Assembly (NCBI GenBank): GCA_040756415.1 | Contig: JBFLYZ010000043.1 | Span: forward strand, 1-32,192 | Origin: JBFLYZ01 sp040756415 | GTDB taxonomy: Bacteria; Bacteroidota; Bacteroidia; JADZBD01 | Direction: 5' to 3' | DNA: 32,192 bases | In this document: positions 24,260 to 32,102 of the stretch, piece after piece | Numbering within the stretch: position 1 is the first letter of the stretch | Layout of the letters: every line of letters begins with the position of its first letter | Made by a program: the position numbers and the translations under genes | Notes under the pieces: model-generated | The model's input: the letters and a program-made list of their open reading frames with translations, nothing else | Told to the model about the DNA's origin: nothing | Databases searched by the model: none

Positions 24260-25606
24260 TCATCCTTTCCCCGACCGCGGGTTGTTCTTATACGACTTAT
24301 CGCCTTTCTGCACGGGAGGGGGGTGAATGAAACCTATGGTGAATCCCCAGGTAAAGGTAAGCGGGAAATCTTTTCCGAAATAGGTATGGCTGAACCTGCG
24401 CACATCAAAATAATCGTAATAACCGGTGTTCGCGGGTGTGTTGCCTATGGTGCGCGTGCTTTCCAGCGCATAGCCGAAACCGATGTAATAACCTATGGTG
24501 ATGGCGTTGCCGTAAATGTTCTGCCTGCCATAGATCAGGTTGATCACCAGCGACTGGTATTTCTTCTGCCAGTTGATCGTGCCCATGCCTCCTCCGCTCG
24601 GTCCCGTGTAACCGGTATCCAGGGCGTAATTGGCGCTCATGGCATGCAGCATGGCTTCGATCTGGAAATAGCGCCCTTTGAGCGGATGCGCTATGCGCCC
24701 GCCCTCCACTTCTATATCGGACGAGTTGCCCAGCAGGAACTTGGGCCCGCCCCGCACGTAAAAACCGCGGGGCCTGGTCTTGCGAACACCGTAAATGGCG
24801 TTGCTTGCATTGCTGTTGCCGGTCACCCCTATGCCAATGATGCCGAAGCCCGCCTCGTAATTAAAGCCCGGCCTGTTCATCCATTCGTACGAGAACGCCA
24901 CGTAATTGAACAGCGGGGAAAAGAAATGGAATTTGGCATTGGAGGTTTTGTTGATAATGGTTTGGTTCGATGTGCTGTAGGGATCGGGTTTATACTCATA
25001 CACGATCTGTCCGTCTATCTTCACCTGTTTGATCTCTTTTTTCTTCAGGCTCATGACCGGGCCATCGGGGTTATTGTAGAGCTTGAAGCTGACCTCATCG
25101 CTTCCCATCTCGATCACTTTCACCTTCAGCGAGCTGCCGTCCATCTTCACGATAAGGTCCTCGGGATCCTTTTTGTTGTCGATCACCACCTGGTCGCCTA
25201 CCTTGAGCGTGCGTATATCCTCCCTGGCTATGCTGATCACCGGGCCGTCAGGGTCTGAGAACAGCCTGAACTTAACCTCGTTGGTACCGATCTCGATCAC
25301 CTTTACCTTTAAGGTGGTGCCGTCTGTCTTAACCAGCACATCCTCTTTGTCGTCCTTGGGCTTGGGCTCGTCCTTTTCATCGATGATCACCTGTCCGCTT
25401 ACCACCACCTTTTTCACCTCCGATTTTTTGATCACGATAACCGGTGCGTCAGGCGCGGCAGATGCTTTGAACTTGATCTCCTCGGTGCCGATCTCGGTGA
25501 TCTTCACTTTCAGCACGTCACCGTTCTTTTTCACAATGGTGTCCTGCGCCAGCGCCAGGCCAGCGGCTGAAAAGAGCACGATAATAAGCACGATCAGTTT
25601 TTTCAT
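24260..25606 (-). CDS. Putative outer-membrane protein with three tandem N-terminal repeats
   Basis: A 448-residue secreted protein (signal peptide ending AAGLALAQ). Residues 22-74, 89-142 and 150-202 are three copies of a ~54-residue unit of the form D-x-[IL]-V-K-x-[DN]-G-x-x-L-K-V-K-[IV]-x-E-[IM]-G-[ST]-x-E-[IV], ending in D-x-P-V-x-x-[IL]. Single copies of this unit precede many Bacteroidota outer-membrane proteins. Acidic-basic linkers (EPKPKDDKED) join the copies. Residues about 215-448 are rich in aromatic and glycine alternation (FYVRGGPKFLLG, ITIGYYIGFGYAL, FTWGFTIGFIHP) typical of a beta-barrel. Function is not known. A TACATTTG element lies 34 bases before the ATG. Confidence 0.82.
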   Translation of the reverse strand: MKKLIVLIIVLFSAAGLALAQDTIVKKNGDVLKVKITEIGTEEIKFKASAAPDAPVIVIKKSEVKKVVVSGQVIIDEKDEPKPKDDKEDVLVKTDGTTLKVKVIEIGTNEVKFRLFSDPDGPVISIAREDIRTLKVGDQVVIDNKKDPEDLIVKMDGSSLKVKVIEMGSDEVSFKLYNNPDGPVMSLKKKEIKQVKIDGQIVYEYKPDPYSTSNQTIINKTSNAKFHFFSPLFNYVAFSYEWMNRPGFNYEAGFGIIGIGVTGNSNASNAIYGVRKTRPRGFYVRGGPKFLLGNSSDIEVEGGRIAHPLKGRYFQIEAMLHAMSANYALDTGYTGPSGGGMGTINWQKKYQSLVINLIYGRQNIYGNAITIGYYIGFGYALESTRTIGNTPANTGYYDYFDVRRFSHTYFGKDFPLTFTWGFTIGFIHPPPVQKGDKSYKNNPRSGKG

Positions 25607-25640
25607 GATAAAGGGGCGTTAGTGTCGGGGAATGCAATGG

Positions 25641-25648
25641 CAAATGTA
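25641..25648 (-). promoter_or_regulatory. -7 promoter element TACATTTG (repeat OMP gene)
   Basis: Exact TAnnTTTG on the minus strand, 34 bases before the ATG at 25606; a TTTTTG lies 22 bases upstream of it, near the expected -33 place. Confidence 0.6.
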
Positions 25649-25765
25649 GCAAAACCGGGTCAAAGCTCAGCAAAAAGGATGCCAATGGGTATAGGGGACG
25701 GGCCGGCAATGGGGGTTGACCGGGAAGCGGATCCGTCCCGGTTTTAAAGGCTGCTTTTTCTTTAT

Positions 25766-25773
25766 TATGTTTG
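25766..25773 (+). promoter_or_regulatory. -7 promoter element TATGTTTG (second phosphatase)
   Basis: Exact TAnnTTTG, seven bases before the first ATG (25781) and 19 before the second (25793). The same octamer, in a similar T-rich context (CTTTTTCTTTAT before it), precedes the third phosphatase gene. Confidence 0.6.
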
Positions 25774-25780
25774 TTAGAAT

Positions 25781-27766
25781 ATGGAGAGTATCATGGCCCG
25801 TCCACTGAAGGCTTTTTTGCGCCTTATCACCGTACTTTTCTTTTCGGCACTGCCGCTGTGCCCGGCCGTTGCGGGGCAGACCCCCATCGATTCGCTGCGC
25901 AAGGTAGCAAGCCAGAAATCGGATACCGCGCTGATCAACCTGCTGAACAGGATATCGCATGAGTTCAGGAATACCGACAGCGATTCCATGCTGGCCTATG
26001 CACAGCGGGCTCTCGCCCTGGCTGAAAAAGCGAACTTTAAAACGGGTATCGCTGACGCCTATAACAACCTGGGCGTGCATTACCAGAACATGAGCGACCT
26101 GGCCAAAGCCATGGAGTATTATACCCGGGCCCTGAAAGTATGCGATGAGATCGGCTGGCGCAGGAAAATGATCTCCATCAATATCAATATCGGCAATATT
26201 TTCTTCGAACAGGGAGATATAAAGAATTCGCGCAAGTATTATACTGACGCGCTCCGGGTTGCGGAGGAGCTGGGCTTCAAGGAGGCGCAGGCCAACTGCA
26301 TACATAACCTGGCCGGCTGCTATTTCATGGAAGGCAAGTACGATTCGTGCTTCATGATGCTGAAAGCCAATATCGGGCTCAACCTCGATATGGGCCGTAT
26401 GGAGGAAGTGGCGCATGCGCTGGGCAATATGGGCGCTTTGTACGGGGACCTGAAGCGCTATGACGAGGCCAAACTCTACATGGACAGCGCCATCGCCATG
26501 AAAATAAAGCTGCGCGATGTGCAGGGGGTGGCCTCGTCCATCTCGGAGCTGGGGCAGGTGTACGCGCAGAAAGGCGATTATAAAAAGGCCTTCGAGCTGT
26601 TCAGGGCTGCGCTCGATACCGCCAACCGCATCAAGAGCCGGAACATCGTGATGGATATTTACAAGGACATGGCTATGGCCTATTCGCTGAAGAAGGATTT
26701 TGAAAACGCCTTCAAGTACCAGACCATGCGCCTGGAGCTGAAGGATAGCCTGTTTACGGCCGACTTCAGCAGGCAGATCGCGGAGATGCAGGCCAAGTAC
26801 GATTCGGAAAAAAAGGATAAGGAGCTGGTGATGAAGGACGCGGAGCTGCAGAGGCAGCAAGCCGAGTCGAGGCAGAACTTTATCCTGCTGGTGGCTTTCG
26901 GCATCGGCTTCCTGCTGATGATCTTGCTGGCCGTTATCATTTTCAGGGGCTATCGCGAAAAGCAGAAGGCCAACGTGCAGTTGGCCGAGCAGAAGGCGAT
27001 TATAGAAGAGAAGAACAAGGATATCACGGACAGCATCAATTACGCGCAGAAGATACAGGAGGCCATCCTGCCCAAGGAAAACGAGCTTTCGGCTATTTTC
27101 GGGGATTCGTTCGTGCTGTTCAGGCCGCGCGATATCGTAAGCGGTGATTTTTACTGGGTGGAGCAGAAGCAGGACCACGTGCTGTTCGCTGCCGCTGACT
27201 GTACGGGCCATGGCGTGCCTGGCGCCCTGATGAGCATGATAGGCAGCAGCAAGCTGCACGAGGTGGTGAACGAGAAGAATATCAACAACCCTTCCGATGT
27301 ATTGAAAGAACTGGATAAGCAGGTGGTGCAGGCGCTGAAACAAAAGGACGGGGAAAGCCGTGACGGGATGGACATCGCCTTTGTGGAGCTGAGCAGGAAC
27401 GGAAAGCTGCTTCGTTTTTCCGGAGCCAACCGGCCGCTTTACATTATCCGCAACGGTGAGCTCACCGAGCTGCCGGGCAATAAGCTGCCTATCGGTGGGC
27501 ATGTTGAAGGAGAAAAGCAATTCGGGCATCACCGGTTCGACCTGTTGCACGGTGACTGTATCTATGCCTTCAGTGACGGCTACTGCGACCAGTTTGGCGG
27601 AGAAAAGGGGAAAAAGCTGATGACCAAACACTTCAAGTCGCTGCTGCTGTCGATATGGAGCCTTCCCATGAAGGAGCAGATGGACCGCCTGGCGGAAGGC
27701 CTGAACCGCTGGAAGGGAGGCTATGAACAGGTGGATGATATACTGGTGATCGGGATAAGGGTGTAG
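25781..27766 (+). CDS. TPR-transmembrane-SpoIIE/PPM phosphatase (second copy)
   Basis: A 661-residue receptor-like phosphatase. Signal peptide (LITVLFFSALPLCPAVAG), then six or so TPR units (AYNNLGVHYQNMSDLAKAMEYY, SININIGNIFFEQGD, IHNLAGCYFMEGK, LGNMGALYGDLK, ISELGQVYAQKGD, MAMAYSLKKD), a transmembrane helix (about 367-388), coiled coil KNKDITDSINYAQKIQEAIL, and a PPM/SpoIIE domain with SGDFYW, AADCTGHGVPG, DGMDIAF, SDGYCDQFGG and DDILVIG. All expected acidic metal ligands are present. The ATG at 25793 is an alternative start that fits the promoter position better. Its base composition is even throughout, unlike the first copy. A heptanucleotide repeat begins at the base after its stop codon. 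Confidence 0.95.
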   Translation: MESIMARPLKAFLRLITVLFFSALPLCPAVAGQTPIDSLRKVASQKSDTALINLLNRISHEFRNTDSDSMLAYAQRALALAEKANFKTGIADAYNNLGVHYQNMSDLAKAMEYYTRALKVCDEIGWRRKMISININIGNIFFEQGDIKNSRKYYTDALRVAEELGFKEAQANCIHNLAGCYFMEGKYDSCFMMLKANIGLNLDMGRMEEVAHALGNMGALYGDLKRYDEAKLYMDSAIAMKIKLRDVQGVASSISELGQVYAQKGDYKKAFELFRAALDTANRIKSRNIVMDIYKDMAMAYSLKKDFENAFKYQTMRLELKDSLFTADFSRQIAEMQAKYDSEKKDKELVMKDAELQRQQAESRQNFILLVAFGIGFLLMILLAVIIFRGYREKQKANVQLAEQKAIIEEKNKDITDSINYAQKIQEAILPKENELSAIFGDSFVLFRPRDIVSGDFYWVEQKQDHVLFAAADCTGHGVPGALMSMIGSSKLHEVVNEKNINNPSDVLKELDKQVVQALKQKDGESRDGMDIAFVELSRNGKLLRFSGANRPLYIIRNGELTELPGNKLPIGGHVEGEKQFGHHRFDLLHGDCIYAFSDGYCDQFGGEKGKKLMTKHFKSLLLSIWSLPMKEQMDRLAEGLNRWKGGYEQVDDILVIGIRV

Positions 27767-27850
27767 GAAATGTGAAATATGAAATGTGAGATATGAAACG
27801 TGAAATGTGAGATGGGAAATATGAAATATGAGATATGAAATAGAGGATAT
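27767..27850. repeat. Degenerate 7-bp tandem repeat (GAAATRT), about 12 units
   Basis: Twelve consecutive seven-base units run from the base after the phosphatase stop: GAAATGT, GAAATAT, GAAATGT, GAGATAT, GAAACGT, GAAATGT, GAGATGG, GAAATAT, GAAATAT, GAGATAT, GAAATAG, AGGATAT. It decays into related sequence up to about 27871. Because seven is not a multiple of three, the TGA at unit junctions falls in all three forward frames, while the reverse strand is free of stops within the repeat. Confidence 0.9.
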
Positions 27851-27870
27851 GAGAGAAATAAGGGATATGA

Positions 27871-27880
27871 AAGGAGGAGG
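27871..27880 (+). promoter_or_regulatory. Strong Shine-Dalgarno AAGGAGGAGG
   Basis: The purine-rich sequence ends nine bases before the ATG at 27890. Such strong sites are uncommon among Bacteroidota genes and it supports this start. Confidence 0.6.
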
Positions 27881-27889
27881 CCTGCGGCA

Positions 27890-28687
27890 ATGAAAAGGTC
27901 GTCTATTGCAGCGAATTACAACCTGCCCCGGCCTGTTGGCCTGGGGCTAAAGCTCAGGGTGATCTATTCCGGTTTTTTTGCGCTGTTCGGAACCATCTTC
28001 CTTTTGACGGGGCTTTTTGTCCTGGTCAGCATGGCCCCACTCACCGATTTTTCATTCATTACCGACCTGGACGGGGAGCGGGCCGCCAGCATAGCCGCCA
28101 TAACGGCAGCGCAGCGGACGGGCGAAGTGGAGAATGGCGCTCACATTATGAAGTACGATTACACGTTCACCGCGGCCGATGGAAAGAAATACAGCGGGGC
28201 GTCTTATTATCCAGGTGACCTGGCGCTGCAGCCCGGTGATTCCGTAACCGTGGAGTACTCCATTCCGCGCCCGCAATCCTCGCGCATAGCGGGCCTCCGG
28301 AAGGCTCCCCTGAGCTTTACCATATTCCTAATCCTCCTCCTTTTTCCTGTTACCGGCATCATCACGCTCGCAGTTGCGCTTCGCAAAGGGTTTCGCACCA
28401 TTCACCTGCTGCGGTACGGGCTCCTGACCACGGGCAGGGTCACCGGCAGGGAAGCGACCAGCATGCGGGTTAACAGGCGCACGGTGTATAAGGTGTTCTT
28501 CGAGTTCACGGGCGCTGACGGCATGAAGCACAAAACCATCGTGCATACGCACGATATCGGCCGCGTTACCGATGAGCGCGAAGAAAAGCTCGTTTTCGAC
28601 ACCAGTAATCCGCAGCATGCCGTGCTGCTGGATGCCCTGCCAAAGGCAGTGCGGAAAGCGTTCGACCGGCTTGAAGGAACGGCCTGA
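27890..28687 (+). CDS. DUF3592-like membrane protein
   Basis: A 265-residue protein with two transmembrane helices (about 24-48, VIYSGFFALFGTIFLLTGL; and about 141-163, FTIFLILLLFPVTGIITLA). The segment between them reads YDYTFTAADGKKYSG ... LQPGDSVTVEYSIPRPQSSRI, the pattern of DUF3592: an extracytoplasmic beta domain between two helices. A second related domain after helix two repeats the plan (TTGRVTGREATS ... YKVFFEFTGADGMKHKT ... EEKLVFDTSNPQHAVLLD). Function unknown. It lies between two phosphatase genes on the same strand but has its own strong ribosome-binding site, and the following gene has its own promoter. Confidence 0.85.
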   Translation: MKRSSIAANYNLPRPVGLGLKLRVIYSGFFALFGTIFLLTGLFVLVSMAPLTDFSFITDLDGERAASIAAITAAQRTGEVENGAHIMKYDYTFTAADGKKYSGASYYPGDLALQPGDSVTVEYSIPRPQSSRIAGLRKAPLSFTIFLILLLFPVTGIITLAVALRKGFRTIHLLRYGLLTTGRVTGREATSMRVNRRTVYKVFFEFTGADGMKHKTIVHTHDIGRVTDEREEKLVFDTSNPQHAVLLDALPKAVRKAFDRLEGTA

Positions 28688-28718
28688 TTGGCGGCCTCTT
28701 TTCTTTTTCTTATGTTTG
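28688..28718 (+). promoter_or_regulatory. Promoter TTG-N20-TATGTTTG (third phosphatase)
   Basis: TTG at 28688-28690 and TATGTTTG at 28711-28718 with a 20-base spacer, a good Bacteroidota match. It ends four bases before the GTG start at 28723, implying a very short or absent leader. Confidence 0.65.
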
Positions 28719-28722
28719 TTTG

Positions 28723-30846
28723 GTGCGAAAACGGCTGAAACCGATAGTTCTTTCCTGCGTGCTGCTCATTGCCTGTACGGCAGTACGCCCGCAAAATAGC
28801 TCCACGTATAACCTGCTCGGGGCCTGCAATGGCGATAAAAGCTGCCTGCTGGCCTCTTTGCAGGCCGCCCGCGACAACCTGAAAGCCGGTAACCAGCAGG
28901 AAGCCCTGGCGCTGATCTACAAGCTCCTTCCCGAGATAACAAAAAGCGGGGATACCCTTCTTCAGGTCTCTCTTTCCGAGCTGCAGGGAAATTATTTCCT
29001 GGCGCGCGACTCGGTTCGCAAGGGGATCAACTATCTCCTGCAGGCGCTCAGGCTGGCCGACCTCAGCGGTAACGACAGCCTGAAAGGCGCGGTTCATTTT
29101 TCGCTGGGCTACGCCAATTACAATACGGGCAATATCACCGCGGTGATCGAGCATATGGAAAAGGCCGCCTTCCATTTCAAGAACTCCAATTATCCCGAAC
29201 GCGTGGCGCGCGCTGAGCTGCTGATGGGCAACGTGCAGATGTCGTTCAAGCATTACGATGAGGCGCTGAAGTTCTACCAGCGTGCCCTGTCCTATTGGGA
29301 GAGCGTAAAGGACCGGAAGCAGATAGCCGTGCTGTACAATAATATTTCGCTGGTGCATATGGATAAGGGCGATACCGCTGAGGCGATGAGCGGCTTCCGC
29401 AACAGCTATAGCCTGCGCGAGGCCATCGGTGATACGCTGGGCATGGGCCAGGTCATGAATAACATAGGTACGCTGTATTTCAACCTGGGCGATTATGCCA
29501 GGGCCTATGACTATTTTGTAAAGGGTTATAACCTGCGGGTGATCGCCAACATAAACGCATCGGGACTGGCTGAGTCGAAGATCAACATGGGCAAGGCCCT
29601 GTTGCGGTCGGGCCGCCTGGCCGAAGCGGAACAGCACCTGCGTACAGCGCTGGCCACAGCCCGCGAGCTCAATAGACCCGAACTGCAGCGCAGGGCGCTC
29701 CAGTACCTGAAGGAATTGCTGGCCAAAACGGGGCGTTTTGCCGAGGCCTACAAGCTGCAGGAGGAATATGCCCTGCTCACCGACAGCCTGTTCAGCCTGC
29801 AGAAGCGGGATGAAACGCTGAAGCTGGGCGTACAGTACGAGTACGAGAACCAGATGCGCGAAGACAGCATCCGCACGGCTGAAAAGGAAAAGCAGCAGGT
29901 GCTGGAAAGACAGAAGGAGCGGGAGCTGCAAAAGGAAAAGGACAAGCGGCAGATGCTTTTCGTGGCAGCGCTCGCGGCCGTGCTGCTGTTCATGGCGGTG
30001 ATCGCCTTCATCCTGTACAGGAGCAACAACCAGAAGAAAGCGGCCAACCGGACCATTTCCGAGCAAAAAGACGAGCTGGAGATGAAGCAGCGCGAGATCA
30101 GGGACAGCATTACCTATGCCCGCAGGATACAACAGGCACTGCTGCCGGCAGAGAACGAGATCCTCCAGGCCTTCCCCGATTCGTTTATACTTTTCCTGCC
30201 GCGCGATATCATCAGCGGTGATTTTTACTGGGCCCGCAGCCTGGACGGCAGGCTTTACCTGGCGGCTGCCGACTGTACCGGCCATGGCGTGCCGGGAGCC
30301 CTCATGAGCATGCTGGGTATTTCTTACCTCAACGAGATACTTCGCGAAAAGGGCGACAAAGGCCCGGCACGCATGCTCGATGAGCTCCACCGAAAGGTAG
30401 TGACCACGCTCAACCGCGATCATGCGAACCGACAGTTGCTTGACGGCATGGACATAGCCCTGCTATGCCTCGACAGGCAGCGTAACATGCTTACCTTCTC
30501 GCTGGCCAGCCGGCCCCTGCTCATTGTATCGGGAGGAGAGCCTAAGGCCCGCAAGGGCGAGCGTTCTTCTATTGGCGGCCTTCGCGAGCTGGAGAACCCT
30601 TTCGGGCAAATGACCGTTTCTCTGCGCAAGGGCGACTGTATTTACCTTTTCTCTGACGGCTATGGCGACCAGTTCGGGGGGCCGAATGGAAAGAAATATA
30701 AGACCCGCAGGCTGCAGGAAAAGCTGCTGGCCCTGCATCACCTGCCCATGGAAGAGCAGAAAAAGGAGCTGCATAAGGAGCTGGAGGACTGGAAGACCGG
30801 CCTGGAGCAGGTAGACGATGTGCTGGTGATCGGTATACGGGTCTGA
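28723..30846 (+). CDS. TPR-transmembrane-SpoIIE/PPM phosphatase (third copy)
   Basis: A 707-residue paralogue of the two other phosphatases, started here at GTG 28723; a TTG three bases earlier overlaps the promoter region less plausibly. The signal sequence ends in LLIAC, a plausible lipobox, so the N-terminus might be lipid-anchored as well as membrane-spanning. TPR units occupy roughly residues 85-350 (HFSLGYANYNTGN, LLMGNVQMSFKHYDEALKFY, YNNISLVHMDKGD, MNNIGTLYFNLGDYARAYDY), then a coiled coil, a helix (about 411-433), a second coiled coil and the PPM domain with SGDFYW, AADCTGHGVPG, DGMDIAL, SDGYGDQFGG and DDVLVIG. The substrate-side motif GAxxPL of the other two copies is LASRPL here. 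Confidence 0.95.
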   Translation: MRKRLKPIVLSCVLLIACTAVRPQNSSTYNLLGACNGDKSCLLASLQAARDNLKAGNQQEALALIYKLLPEITKSGDTLLQVSLSELQGNYFLARDSVRKGINYLLQALRLADLSGNDSLKGAVHFSLGYANYNTGNITAVIEHMEKAAFHFKNSNYPERVARAELLMGNVQMSFKHYDEALKFYQRALSYWESVKDRKQIAVLYNNISLVHMDKGDTAEAMSGFRNSYSLREAIGDTLGMGQVMNNIGTLYFNLGDYARAYDYFVKGYNLRVIANINASGLAESKINMGKALLRSGRLAEAEQHLRTALATARELNRPELQRRALQYLKELLAKTGRFAEAYKLQEEYALLTDSLFSLQKRDETLKLGVQYEYENQMREDSIRTAEKEKQQVLERQKERELQKEKDKRQMLFVAALAAVLLFMAVIAFILYRSNNQKKAANRTISEQKDELEMKQREIRDSITYARRIQQALLPAENEILQAFPDSFILFLPRDIISGDFYWARSLDGRLYLAAADCTGHGVPGALMSMLGISYLNEILREKGDKGPARMLDELHRKVVTTLNRDHANRQLLDGMDIALLCLDRQRNMLTFSLASRPLLIVSGGEPKARKGERSSIGGLRELENPFGQMTVSLRKGDCIYLFSDGYGDQFGGPNGKKYKTRRLQEKLLALHHLPMEEQKKELHKELEDWKTGLEQVDDVLVIGIRV

Positions 30847-30851
30847 ACGGC

Positions 30852-31229
30852 CTAAACAGGCGTAGAGCCGCTTTCCTCTTTGGGTTTCTGGTTGATCACA
30901 CGCGTAAAGAAATAAATGGGAGCGGCAATCAGGCTGACAAAAATGAAGAGCAGTATCCACATGGTGCGCTGGCTGCTGTCGAGGCTCTTGTCGTTCACCG
31001 CGTGTATCACGTACACGATGATCTGGGTGAGCGAAAGCAGCGAGGAAAGCAGGATGCCGAAGAACATGGGCATGATGGCTTCCATGATCTGCCTCGGGTT
31101 GGGCTCCTCGTAACGGCTTTCGGGGATCACTTCAAGTATCATGTTGACCATGCTTACCGCGAAATAGATCCCCATGATGAAAGGAAGGAAGGCCAGTATG
31201 CCCATGAATGTTTTTTGAGTGCTGCTCAT
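30852..31229 (-). CDS. Small multi-pass membrane protein
   Basis: The 125-residue product has three predicted helices: MGILAFLPFIMGIYFAVSMV (about 9-28), FFGILLSSLLSLTQIIVYVI (about 56-75) and MWILLFIFVSLIAAPIYFFT (about 89-108), then a charged tail. The last helix with PIYFFTRVI resembles the PLDc_N-type membrane segment of small Bacteroidota proteins, but this is not firm. It ends five bases from the convergent phosphatase stop. It has its own exact -7 element despite lying 27 bases after the hydrolase gene on the same strand. Confidence 0.75.
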   Translation of the reverse strand: MSSTQKTFMGILAFLPFIMGIYFAVSMVNMILEVIPESRYEEPNPRQIMEAIMPMFFGILLSSLLSLTQIIVYVIHAVNDKSLDSSQRTMWILLFIFVSLIAAPIYFFTRVINQKPKEESGSTPV

Positions 31230-31246
31230 GATCCGGGATATTTATT

Positions 31247-31254
31247 CAAAAGTA
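31247..31254 (-). promoter_or_regulatory. -7 promoter element TACTTTTG (small membrane protein)
   Basis: Exact TAnnTTTG on the minus strand, 17 bases before the ATG at 31229 and just after the stop of the upstream gene. No TTG at the -33 distance. Confidence 0.45.
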
Positions 31255-31256
31255 AA

Positions 31257-32102
31257 TCATTTTTCCTTAAGGATATCCCTGAAGCGCTGCACGAACTCTT
31301 CGGTGTACAACTGATAGCAGCGGATGTGCGGCCCTTTTATTTCCCATAGCTCTTTGGGCTCCTTCGCCTTTTCATACAGCTCTTTGCTCATGAAAAAAGG
31401 CACTTCCTGGTCTTCGGTACTGTGGATAAAAAGCTTGGGTATGCCGATCTGTTCCACCACCTCGATCGCATCGTATTTGGAAGGCACGAACCAGCGCGTA
31501 AGGAACTTAGGGGCGCGGTATTGCTTTTTGCCCGCCCATTCCGCTATCTGCTCATGCCCGGAAAAGGCGCCTTCGGTGACAAGGGCGGCCAGCTCGCTTT
31601 GCTTTTGCGCGGCCACCACCACGGCAAGGTGCCCTCCCAGCGACTGCCCGAAGAGGATGATCTTCTGCCCGGCCACATCGGGCCGGCCGCGGAGATAGCG
31701 CAGGGCCGCCAGGCCGTCTTCCAGCACATGCTCCTGCGACACTTTGCCTTCCGATTTCCCGAATTCGCGGTAATCGAATACAAAGCACTGGAAACCGGCC
31801 TCAGCCAGGGGCATGAGGGACTGGAACTGGTAACCCACGTTGCCCGCGTTGCCGTGAAAGAGCAGCACGGTGGCCAGCGGCTCCACGTCCTTCAGCGAGC
31901 GGATGAGCCAGCCGTGAAGCCTGCTGCTGTCGGCCGTTTTGAAGTATGCATTCTCGTACATGCAGCGCGTGCTGTCGGGATAGTGGCGGATCGTTTTTTC
32001 GGGGTGGTAGAAGAAAGCCGAAGTGCTGCAGGAGTTGTGCGAGCAAACGACCAGCAGGGTAAGGGAAAGGAGGAAAATGATGCCGGGAAGCCGCTTTTTC
32101 AT
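31257..32102 (-). CDS. Alpha/beta hydrolase (BEM46/YfhR-like)
   Basis: A 281-residue serine hydrolase of the alpha/beta fold with an N-terminal signal or membrane anchor (IIFLLSLTLLVV, two nearby cysteines). The oxyanion region is LLFHGNAGNVGYQ, the nucleophile elbow FGQSLGGH with Ser154, the acid probably Asp231 (HSTEDQEVP) and the base His259 (IKGPHIRC), giving a complete triad. This layout is that of BEM46/YfhR-type hydrolases, generally esterases or thioesterases of unknown natural substrate. It is the last gene in the window; the 90 bases after its start hold only A/T-rich sequence with a near -7 match (TAACTTTA) and no complete element. Confidence 0.9.
   Translation of the reverse strand: MKKRLPGIIFLLSLTLLVVCSHNSCSTSAFFYHPEKTIRHYPDSTRCMYENAYFKTADSSRLHGWLIRSLKDVEPLATVLLFHGNAGNVGYQFQSLMPLAEAGFQCFVFDYREFGKSEGKVSQEHVLEDGLAALRYLRGRPDVAGQKIILFGQSLGGHLAVVVAAQKQSELAALVTEGAFSGHEQIAEWAGKKQYRAPKFLTRWFVPSKYDAIEVVEQIGIPKLFIHSTEDQEVPFFMSKELYEKAKEPKELWEIKGPHIRCYQLYTEEFVQRFRDILKEK

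Noticed and set aside
24323..25258. 311-residue plus-strand frame opposite the repeat OMP gene
   Set aside because: The minus-strand frame has a signal peptide, internal repeats and a barrel-like C-terminus; the plus-strand frame has none of these.
27633..27890. 85-residue minus-strand frame across the heptanucleotide repeat
   Set aside because: Its regular FHISYF-like pattern is just translation of the 7-bp repeat, which has no stops on that strand.
25667..30423. Long minus-strand frames (654 and 673 residues) opposite the second and third phosphatases
   Set aside because: They are shadows of the TPR-phosphatase genes; their similar composition merely reflects the paralogy of the sense genes.
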